From contig CANBFE010000002.1 in NCBI GenBank assembly GCA_947367855.1, forward strand, positions 272,560-336,559: a stretch of DNA of 64,000 nt, given 5' to 3'. Below are positions 57,544 to 64,000 of the stretch, one piece after another. The notes beneath the pieces were generated by a model. That model was not told the origin of the DNA. It did no database searches and was given only the letters and a program-made list of their open reading frames with translations. The first letter of the stretch is position 1. Each line of letters opens with the position of its first letter. Both the position numbers and the translations under genes were made by a program. This DNA comes from an uncultured Lachnospiraceae bacterium. Its GTDB lineage: Bacteria > Bacillota > Clostridia > Lachnospirales > Lachnospiraceae.

Positions 57544-58557
57544 ATGGGGAAAAGGAACGGAAGACACGGAAATGCAGAAAATATGAAGAAACAGGAGCAG
57601 AGACAGATGCAGGAACAAAATCAAAAGCAGGACAGGAAGCAGAAGAAGGTTAGCAGTCTGATGCTTTTTCTGGCTGCCTCTATCTGGGGCACGGCCTTTG
57701 TGGCCCAGAGCGTGGGCATGGATTATCTGGGGCCCCTGAGTTTCAACGGAGCCAGGTTTCTGTTGGGCAGCGCAGCGCTTATGCCGGTAATCTGCCTTAA
57801 CAGGGGAAGGCGCCCTGGGGTGGAAAAGAATCTTCCCGCAAAGAGAAAAGATACAGTTACAGGGGGCGTTTGCTGCGGGGTGGTTTTGTTTGCTGCGTCC
57901 CTGTTACAGCAGTACGGCATTCTATATACCTCTGTGGGAAAGGCAGGTTTTATTACAACTCTGTATATAATCCTGGTTCCTTTTTTCGGGATTTTTCTGA
58001 AAAAGAAGGTGTCAGGGAAAGTCTGGGCAGGGGCTGTGATTGCGGCTTTCGGTATGTATCTGCTGTGCATGAGCGAAAGCTTCTTTTTGGGAAAGGGGGA
58101 TGCGCTGGTATTTTTGTGCGCCATTCTGTTTGCCATACATATTCTGGTGATTGATTTTTTTTCGCCCCGGACGGAGGGCGTGGAGCTTTCCTGCATTCAG
58201 TTTCTGACTGCAGGAATCCTGGGAAGTGTGCTGGCGATCTTTTTTGAAAAACCGGTCATTGGGGATTTTGTAAACGGAATCATTCCCCTGGCCTATGCGG
58301 GAATTCTTTCCTGCGGCGTGGCCTATACCCTGCAGGTGCTGGGACAGAAAAATACGGACCCGGCGGTTGCATCCCTGATTTTGAGTCTGGAATCAGTAGT
58401 CTCCGTGCTGGCAGGCTGGGTGGTTCTGAAACAGGAGCTGACAGGCCGGGAGCTGACAGGATGTGTTCTGGTTTTCTGTGCCGTGATTCTGGTGCAGCTT
58501 CCAGGGAGGAAACCATTCAAAAGACGAAAACAGAAGGGGAAACAGTCCGAAGAATAA
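57544..58557 (+). CDS. EamA/DMT family transporter
   Basis: The 337-residue protein has a polar Lys/Gln-rich N-terminus (about 1-37) and ten hydrophobic helices in two EamA repeats (about 40-175 and 180-318), with SIWGTAFVAQS at the first helix. Drug/metabolite transporters of this family export amino acids, metabolites or drugs. The start is 1 nt after the GNAT stop. The unusual poly-Gln N-terminus suggests that a later start is possible, such as the ATG at 57583. Confidence 0.87.
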   Translation: MGKRNGRHGNAENMKKQEQRQMQEQNQKQDRKQKKVSSLMLFLAASIWGTAFVAQSVGMDYLGPLSFNGARFLLGSAALMPVICLNRGRRPGVEKNLPAKRKDTVTGGVCCGVVLFAASLLQQYGILYTSVGKAGFITTLYIILVPFFGIFLKKKVSGKVWAGAVIAAFGMYLLCMSESFFLGKGDALVFLCAILFAIHILVIDFFSPRTEGVELSCIQFLTAGILGSVLAIFFEKPVIGDFVNGIIPLAYAGILSCGVAYTLQVLGQKNTDPAVASLILSLESVVSVLAGWVVLKQELTGRELTGCVLVFCAVILVQLPGRKPFKRRKQKGKQSEE

Positions 58558-58684
58558 TCTGGCAGACAGTGGTGGGATGAAAGCGGATGAGACGACGATT
58601 TTGCACTGTGCCGGGGCAGCCTTTCTCCCGAAATAGGCTCCGGAGGCAGGACTGCCCGGTACAGTGGTTTTGGAACGGATAGAA

Positions 58685-59215
58685 TTACAACCTGGTGATT
58701 TGGGCATCAGCATTGTAGGAATGAGGTTCCTTAGCAACTGCCTTGTGCCCGAAGGCAATGGCGATCTTGTATTCATAGGAAGGGGGCAGTTTCAGGGCTT
58801 TGGAAAAGTACTCCTTCTTTTCTCCTGTCATGGCATCCAGGATACAGCCGATGATCAGGTTACCCAGGCCAAGGGATTCCGCTGCCAGAGCCATATTCTC
58901 CACCGCTATTCCGGCATCCAGGGTGCCCCATTTGAAGGTACTGTCTGCGCTGATGACCACTACGGTGGGTGCTTCATAGTAGAAATTGTGGGGCGGTGAC
59001 GTGATTTCCCGCAGACGGTTTTTCTCTTCCTCCAACTCCATAAGAATGGGGTGGCTGCCGGACAGTACTGTGAAATGGAGCTCCTGCTTATTGGCAGCTG
59101 TGGGGGCCTGCAGGCCTGCCTGGAGCAGAATGTTCAGCTCCTCCTCTGTGAGCGGTTCTGTGGTATATCCTCTGGTGGAACTTCTTTTTTTGATGGTTTC
59201 CAAGACTTGGTTCAT
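58685..59215 (-). CDS. Nitroreductase family protein
   Basis: The 176-residue protein is a nitroreductase-fold FMN enzyme: RSSTRGYTTEPL near residues 10-21 is the FMN-binding RSxR region, and GLGNLIIGCI near 115-124 and KIAIAFGHKAV near 150 are conserved. ATG 59215 follows AGGAGG; a longer frame to 59278 has no site. It acts on nitro compounds or other flavin-linked substrates with NAD(P)H; the substrate is unknown. It lies 81 nt downstream of the chemoreceptor on the same strand. Confidence 0.9.
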   Translation of the reverse strand: MNQVLETIKKRSSTRGYTTEPLTEEELNILLQAGLQAPTAANKQELHFTVLSGSHPILMELEEEKNRLREITSPPHNFYYEAPTVVVISADSTFKWGTLDAGIAVENMALAAESLGLGNLIIGCILDAMTGEKKEYFSKALKLPPSYEYKIAIAFGHKAVAKEPHSYNADAQITRL

Positions 59216-59296
59216 TCTGGGCCTCCTTTGGGATGATTTTTGTGTTTTTATTATACACCGGGGTGCTGCCCGGAACAAGAGTAATGCAGATATCCA

Positions 59297-60880
59297 TTAC
59301 AGATGATCAAAGGCAACGGTTTCTTTGTCCAGTCTGGCCACCACCTCCTGGTTGGCGCCCATCTGCTCTGTGATATTCTCCATGTCTGAGGCAAGGCTTC
59401 TGGTACTGTCAGCCATGCCGCTGATTCCGGAGGCACCTTCATCAATGGCTTTCGTGATGGTGTCGATGGAATCGGCGATGCCGGACATGGAATTTTTCAG
59501 CCGCTCGGTTCTCTCATGGAATTCGTCCATAGTTCTTCGGATATAGGCAGCATCCTCTTTATACTGGCTCCCGGACTGGACAAAGGCCCGGAAATCTTTC
59601 AGGACGGAATCGCTCATGTAATCCACAAGCTGCTGCGCACTGGAGGAAAGATGATTCACGGCGGCAGTGACAACCGTGTTGAGTTCCTGTATGCGGTTGG
59701 CGGTGTCCTGGCTGGAATTGGACAGTTCCCGGACCTCTCTGGCCACCATGGCGAAGCCTCTGCCTGCATCTCCCGCATTGGCTGCTTCCACCGAGGCGTT
59801 CAGGGAAATCAGCCGGGTCTGTTGGGCGATGGCAAGGATATCTCCGGCCAGGGACTGAATCTGATTTACGCTTTTGCTCTGGCGGATGGCGTCGTTGAGG
59901 GACTGCAGGATTTCCTCTGTCTTTGCGTTGGTAATCTCCGCGCTGTTCAGGGCGGACTGCTGCATGGTATCCGCCCGGGTGTTCATCTGGGCGGTATAGG
60001 CTGTGATGGCGCCGCATTCCTCCGCAATGGTATGTACTTCCTGACGCACGCTGCGGGCGCCCTCATTGATGGAGGATACATTGCCGGCCACTTCCCGGAA
60101 GGTGGAGGAAAGCTGTCCCGCAAGGGTGGAGAGTCCGGCGGCATTTTTCCGGGAATCCCGGGTTCTTTTCAATACCTGGCCGGTCATGCCGTTGATATGG
60201 CCGGAACTTTCCTGTATGGCTTTCAGCATACTTTTGATCGGAATGACAACATTGCGGGTGATCAGCCGAAGATCCGTAAAGACAAGCAGGATACAGGCTG
60301 CCGCGGCAGCAATGCCTATGGTCAGGGACAGCATATAGACAGTGGAGAGACGGGTGCGCGCTTCCTGGGTCTGTTGGCTGAGGGAAGCATCCAGGGAGGC
60401 GATATCTGTCTCCATGGCGTCTGCGTAGGAGGCCACGTCGCCGTTGGCCAGGGCATAGGCGTCCTGGGTTTTGTGGGCGGCGCTGGCGCAGACCAGACGC
60501 ACCAGGGCATGTTTGAAGGAAATATAGTCGGACTGAAGGGCATCATACAGAGGGCGGTCCGATTCCATGACATAGCTGTCATATTCTGTGAGCATCTGGT
60601 CCAGAAGGGCTTCTTCCTCTTTGATCTGCTGTACCAGAATGATCATGGTATCATAATCCGTGGCAACGATATGGCTTAAGGCCATTTTGTGAATGTCCAT
60701 GGAAGACTGACAAATCTGAGCCAGGCGGCTTTTTCCGTCCATGTAATTGTCGGCGATATTGGAGGCGCTGGCATTTACGTTGCGGATGTTGATAATGGAA
60801 AGAATGTTGGACAACAGCGCCACAATGCCAAGCAGGGCAATGGGGATAGTCAAACGTTGCTTTAAACTGATATTTTTCAT
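59297..60880 (-). CDS. Methyl-accepting chemotaxis protein
   Basis: The 527-residue chemoreceptor has an N-terminal membrane helix (about 10-30), a helical extracellular sensing domain (about 31-185) of four-helix-bundle type, a second helix (about 187-210), and a long cytoplasmic signalling domain. A compact HAMP-like stretch follows helix 2, and the tip EAANAGDAGRGFAMVAREVREL near residues 370-391 is the CheA/CheW binding hairpin. It sits in the same operon as a binding lipoprotein (66 nt upstream), which likely presents its ligand. Confidence 0.93.
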   Translation of the reverse strand: MKNISLKQRLTIPIALLGIVALLSNILSIINIRNVNASASNIADNYMDGKSRLAQICQSSMDIHKMALSHIVATDYDTMIILVQQIKEEEALLDQMLTEYDSYVMESDRPLYDALQSDYISFKHALVRLVCASAAHKTQDAYALANGDVASYADAMETDIASLDASLSQQTQEARTRLSTVYMLSLTIGIAAAAACILLVFTDLRLITRNVVIPIKSMLKAIQESSGHINGMTGQVLKRTRDSRKNAAGLSTLAGQLSSTFREVAGNVSSINEGARSVRQEVHTIAEECGAITAYTAQMNTRADTMQQSALNSAEITNAKTEEILQSLNDAIRQSKSVNQIQSLAGDILAIAQQTRLISLNASVEAANAGDAGRGFAMVAREVRELSNSSQDTANRIQELNTVVTAAVNHLSSSAQQLVDYMSDSVLKDFRAFVQSGSQYKEDAAYIRRTMDEFHERTERLKNSMSGIADSIDTITKAIDEGASGISGMADSTRSLASDMENITEQMGANQEVVARLDKETVAFDHL

Positions 60881-60946
60881 GATTGCGGATACTCCTTCTG
60901 TTACTGTTTACCTGTTATGTTTTTGGTCATATCCGGATGCGGGAGC

Positions 60947-62194
60947 TTACGGTGCGATAATGTCAGCCACCATATTGTCCAACAGTTCCTGAAGGCTTTT
61001 CCCGGAGGGGGTGCCGCCCAGGAGTTCTGTGGTAAAGGCAGTGACCGGTTCCCAGAAGTTGCCGCCGATGCGCTGCAGGCAGGAGAATTCCGACTGTTCC
61101 AGAAGCGCGGCAATGGCAGGCGCATTCTGAACCTCTTCAGAGGCGGCAGCGCTGCGGTTGGAAGGCCCCTGGCCGCGGAGCCGGAAGCGCAGTTCCTGGT
61201 TCTCCTCATTGGTAATCCATTCAGCCAGTTTTGCGGCCCACTCCCGCTCTTTGGAGTAAGCGTTTACGCCCACAAGTTTATAGCCGGAGAATGAGGCCAT
61301 CTGGACCTGCTGTCCGGCGCAGGTATAGGAGGGAAGTCTGGAGGCGCCGTATCCGCTGCCCCAGGCTTCCTCTACGGGTACCGCATTCCAAACGCCGCTG
61401 ATACCGGCGATGATGGTGCCGTTTTGGACGCCTTCCAGGAAGCCCGCGTCGTCCGTGCTGACAAAGCCCGGATTTTTTGCCATGGCAGCCATGGCCTTTG
61501 CCACATCGGTTCCCCGGATGGCGCCTTCCGTGTCGTTCCAGGTGCAGTAGTTGGTGATGCCGTCGTCATTCAACCCAAGCGTGAGTCCCGTGTTGCCGAA
61601 GAAGGAGTAGACATACCATCCTGAGGACCATTCCATAGAGACTTTTTTGCCCTGTTGGGCGGCAATGGCCAGCATGCGGTCCCAGGAGAGAATGTCTTCC
61701 TCAGAAAAGTAATTCTTATTATAATAAAGAAAATAGCCGTTGTCTGCGGTGAGGGGATAGGCGTAGAGGGTATCCTTTACCGATGCGGCATAAACTGACT
61801 CCGGCAGGTTGGCCGCCCGCAGGGCTTCTTCATTTTCTACCGGTTCCAGGGCGCCTGCCGCCACCAGAGTGTTCAGCTGATCGTCCGCGAAAGCAAATAC
61901 ATCCGCGCCGTTTTCCAGATCTCCCATCAGCGCATCCATGCAGTGGCTTTCGCTCTGGGGCTGCCAGGTAATCCGGAATTCAGCCTCGTTCCGGTACCGG
62001 TCTTCAAATCCGTCGATAATCTGACGGAGCAGTTCTTCGTCTTCTTCGGCGCTCCAGACAGTGAGATTTACCGGGCCTGAATCGGATTGGGATGCCTCCT
62101 CCGGGGAGGAGGTCTGAGCGCGGCTTTGACAGCCGGACAGGGATGCGGCCAACAGAAAAAGGGCCGGAAGATACAGATTCTTTTTATGTTTCAT
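60947..62194 (-). CDS. ABC-type extracellular solute-binding lipoprotein
   Basis: The 415-residue lipoprotein has a lipobox LSGC with Cys22, a short Ser/Glu-rich linker and a family-1 binding fold (NLTVWSAEEDEELLRQIIDGFE at about 42-63, typical of sugar-binding proteins). No permease or ATPase is adjacent. It is followed in the same direction by a chemoreceptor gene and then a nitroreductase. Role inferred: ligand-binding protein for chemotaxis. A TTGCAA/TACAAT promoter lies upstream. Confidence 0.88.
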   Translation of the reverse strand: MKHKKNLYLPALFLLAASLSGCQSRAQTSSPEEASQSDSGPVNLTVWSAEEDEELLRQIIDGFEDRYRNEAEFRITWQPQSESHCMDALMGDLENGADVFAFADDQLNTLVAAGALEPVENEEALRAANLPESVYAASVKDTLYAYPLTADNGYFLYYNKNYFSEEDILSWDRMLAIAAQQGKKVSMEWSSGWYVYSFFGNTGLTLGLNDDGITNYCTWNDTEGAIRGTDVAKAMAAMAKNPGFVSTDDAGFLEGVQNGTIIAGISGVWNAVPVEEAWGSGYGASRLPSYTCAGQQVQMASFSGYKLVGVNAYSKEREWAAKLAEWITNEENQELRFRLRGQGPSNRSAAASEEVQNAPAIAALLEQSEFSCLQRIGGNFWEPVTAFTTELLGGTPSGKSLQELLDNMVADIIAP

Positions 62195-62265
62195 AATACT
62201 CTCCGTTGGTAGTGATATTTAAAACACAGGGAAGCTGTGGCTCCGCTATGTGCTTCTGTGTCAAT

Positions 62266-62294
62266 ATTGTACCATTGTCTGCAGATTTTTGCAA
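62266..62294 (-). promoter_or_regulatory. Promoter of the binding protein/chemoreceptor operon
   Basis: On the minus strand TTGCAA (62289-62294) and TACAAT (62266-62271), spacer 17 bp, lie about 72 nt upstream of the binding-protein start. Confidence 0.6.
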
Positions 62295-62447
62295 TGAGGT
62301 GACCGGATAAAGGTCAGGCTTTCTGAAACAGATGTTATTGTTTACGGGGAGTTTTGAGAGGTGTTTTCGTGTGGAGTAATTGCCTGGACTGCTCTGACTG
62401 CCTGGAAGGACGTTCCGGCAGACAGACTGACCGGGCGGTAAGCCCGG

Positions 62448-62603
62448 CTACATCTTTTTGAGTTCGCATCTTTTTAAGTATTCCTTCAGGACGAGATTTA
62501 TAAACTGGGAGAATGATCTGTCGTCCTTTTCTGCATATTTTCTGATTTCATCAATTACATCTGCATCAAGGGTAATACTTACTTTTGTCTTTAGTGGTCT
62601 CAT
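62448..62603 (-). CDS. Small ribbon-helix-helix (CopG-like) protein
   Basis: A 51-codon frame from ATG 62603 to TAG 62448 encodes a typical ribbon-helix-helix protein: KTKVSITLDADVIDEIRKYA followed by SFSQFINLVLKEYLKR and a basic tail. AAGGAG lies 6 nt upstream and a TATAAT-like -10 (minus strand, about 62621-62626) further up. RHH proteins are usually DNA-binding repressors or antitoxins; no toxin gene is adjacent, so it may be a stand-alone regulator or an orphan antitoxin. Confidence 0.8.
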   Translation of the reverse strand: MRPLKTKVSITLDADVIDEIRKYAEKDDRSFSQFINLVLKEYLKRCELKKM

Positions 62604-62747
62604 TGTATACTCCTTTTTTAATATTATAGCATTTTGTACGATTCCTTATTGAATTATCGCATAAAGTAGTATAAAGTAAGATTATGCAAAAAGACTGGAT
62701 TAGCGGCATTTTATGAAAGAACAGGGAAAGTGCAGAATGGGAGGGGT

Positions 62748-63116
62748 ATGAAAAGGAAATTGTTTTTGGGGATTATTATATTCGGAGCAATGATAACGAT
62801 GTTGATCTGGAATGACTATTACAAGTACAGACAGGTTATGGACAGTGTTCAGATAGTGCATTACATTGCAGGCAGCGGCTCCGGATATTCCTCCGTTTAC
62901 CTGACGGCCATTGTGCCGGTGGGGGCATTCTGTGAGAGCCGGACAGCAGAGGCTGTCAGAAGATACGTCGTCTGCAGAGGGGAAGAGATTCCGGATATCA
63001 TACAGATTGTGCTGTATGAAAGTATAGATAAACTAAAGAATGGAGAAAGTTATTTCAGAGTGACATTCCGCCGGGAATGTTCGTCTGATATTTTGTATAA
63101 ATTTACCGATTTTTAA
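62748..63116 (+). CDS. Small membrane-anchored protein of unknown function
   Basis: The 122-residue protein has an N-terminal hydrophobic helix (about residues 5-20) and a soluble domain rich in beta-strand residues. I do not recognise it. ATG 62748 follows GGGAGGGG closely; a longer frame from 62730 also exists. It may be a signal-anchored extracellular protein. Neighbours give no clear hint. Confidence 0.65.
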   Translation: MKRKLFLGIIIFGAMITMLIWNDYYKYRQVMDSVQIVHYIAGSGSGYSSVYLTAIVPVGAFCESRTAEAVRRYVVCRGEEIPDIIQIVLYESIDKLKNGESYFRVTFRRECSSDILYKFTDF

Positions 63117-63293
63117 TCAAAAAAAGTGTGAAATTATCTTTTTAAACTTTTCTTGAAGTTTCAGCGGCGCTTGTTTTCAAATGGCCATCGTAAAGATTCC
63201 CATTATTTAATTAAAAATTCAGAAAATTAGGTTATTTTAAATGATTGTGAAAAATTACCAGTGCTAAAACCTTACTTTAGTATAATCTTTTAC
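63117..63293. other. AT-rich gene-free stretch
   Basis: No gene is seen. The sequence is AT-rich and holds no clear terminator; only T-runs without a stem are visible. Confidence 0.35.
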
Positions 63294-63322
63294 TTGACTA
63301 TAATCGCTTTAATGACTATAAT
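63294..63322 (+). promoter_or_regulatory. Promoter of the sortase gene
   Basis: TTGACT (63294-63299) and TATAAT (63317-63322), spacer 17 bp, precede the sortase start by about 110 nt. A GACTATAAT element occurs twice (63296-63304 and 63314-63322). Confidence 0.65.
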
Positions 63323-63432
63323 TAACAACAGCATGATGGTTGGGCACAAATACACTGATAAATATGTAATCCCATGTTTATTTTGCAGGGAAAACGGAAA
63401 AGTCTGGCAGCCGGAAGGAGGATGGTACAGAC

Positions 63433-64000
63433 ATGAATAATACGGGAAAAGATAATTCCGGCGTAAAGAATGCCCGGGTATGGAGGGTGGCCTGCGGGCT
63501 GTTCCTGGCCGGGGCGCTTGTGTGCACGGCAGTGGCCTGTGCCGGGAAGGAAAACCAGTCCCGGGCCGAAGAGGAATATGAGAAACTGGCGGAACAGACC
63601 GGCGGGGACATCGTGGAGGAGGAAACCGGGGAGACGGAAACGGCACAGGCAACACCGGAGCCTACGGAGGAGCCGTCTGTGGAAAAGGACCCCCTGGCCG
63701 TGTTGGAGGAAATGGGCGTGCCCATTCCGGACAAGACTGTGGACTTTGCAGACCTGCAGGAGAACACCAATGCGGATATCTACGCCTGGATCCACATCCC
63801 GGACACACAGATAGACTACCCGGTGCTGCAGCACCCCACGGACAATACATACTACCTGGACTACAACCTGGACGGCAGCAGGGGGTACCCCGGGTGCATC
63901 TACACGGAGGACTACAACAGCAGGGATTTCACGGACCCCAACACGGTGGTGTACGGGCACAACATGAAGAACGGCACCATGTTTGCGGGGCTGCACAGGT
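63433..64000 (+). CDS. srtB: Class B sortase, partial at the window edge
   Basis: The first 189 codons are visible; the gene continues beyond the window. There is a membrane anchor (about residues 17-37), an acidic, Thr/Glu-rich spacer (about 40-85), and the sortase B core: DIYAWIHIPDTQIDYPVLQ near residues 114-132 and VYGHNM with catalytic His176. The catalytic Cys and Arg lie beyond the edge. Sortase B anchors iron- or pilus-related proteins to the wall. GGAGG lies about 11 nt before ATG 63433. Confidence 0.9.
   Translation, partial: MNNTGKDNSGVKNARVWRVACGLFLAGALVCTAVACAGKENQSRAEEEYEKLAEQTGGDIVEEETGETETAQATPEPTEEPSVEKDPLAVLEEMGVPIPDKTVDFADLQENTNADIYAWIHIPDTQIDYPVLQHPTDNTYYLDYNLDGSRGYPGCIYTEDYNSRDFTDPNTVVYGHNMKNGTMFAGLHR

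Noticed and set aside
59516..60679. Long plus-strand frame opposite the chemoreceptor gene
   Set aside because: It is an antisense shadow of the methyl-accepting chemotaxis protein, which has clear domains.

Overview
The window looks like chromosomal DNA of a Gram-positive, probably spore-forming gut Clostridium relative, most likely a Lachnospiraceae member. This is inferred from moderate-to-high GC in housekeeping genes, strong AGGAGG-type ribosome binding sites, TTGACA/TATAAT promoters, lipobox lipoproteins, a long-form Hpf, a PUA-less ProB, DUF1836 and DegV proteins, an SH3b-NlpC/P60 hydrolase and a class B sortase. No rRNA, tRNA, CRISPR array, transposase or prophage was seen.

Layout. 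1-1557: an ECF sigma operon on the minus strand (sigma factor, small membrane protein, zinc-ribbon membrane protein running off the left edge). 1660-3750: gene debris around a double-GNAT acetyltransferase, namely a decayed promoter-plus-gene copy of the neighbouring peptide-binding protein and a relic of a prolyl-tRNA synthetase. 3669-9175: a complete peptide-type ABC importer (lipoprotein, two permeases, one fused double ATPase). 9186-10720: divergent DUF1836 regulator and DegV lipid-binding protein. 10754-15974: a putative carbohydrate locus (Gfo/Idh oxidoreductase, ThuA-like protein, AraC regulator, large hydrolase-like protein). 16001-17934: a second ECF sigma/anti-sigma pair. 17953-20949: a phosphatase fused to a prolyl-tRNA editing-like domain, and an Rpn-family nuclease.

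21214-23478: a TetR/MFS efflux pair with matching palindromic operators. 23494-28514: a minus-strand run of MerR regulator, ABC exporter, twin-HTH MerR regulator, esterase and aminoglycoside-phosphotransferase-like kinase. 28551-34950: GNAT, YitT protein, a truncated AAA protein, a tyrosine phosphatase, proB-proA and a thioredoxin reductase. 35036-38871: cell-envelope and hibernation genes (SH3-NlpC/P60 hydrolase, hpf, M23 peptidase).

Two AT-rich cassettes then stand out. The first (39068-41889) encodes a DUF262 protein, an ABC-type ATPase with a PtuA-like arrangement and an HNH nuclease, and looks like an antiphage system that mixes GmrSD-like and Septu-like parts. The second (47802-50203) encodes an unrecognised protein coupled to a PD-(D/E)XK nuclease-like protein. 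Each lies just downstream of a copy of the same 153-bp M23-peptidase 3' end, which suggests a recurrent insertion site. Between them is a two-component system with an ABC exporter (42144-46839).

50218-64000: a hemerythrin/receiver fusion, an orphan binding lipoprotein with a long N-terminal domain, an ankyrin protein, a GNAT, an EamA transporter, a nitroreductase, a binding protein plus chemoreceptor operon, a small ribbon-helix-helix protein, and the start of a sortase B gene at the right edge.
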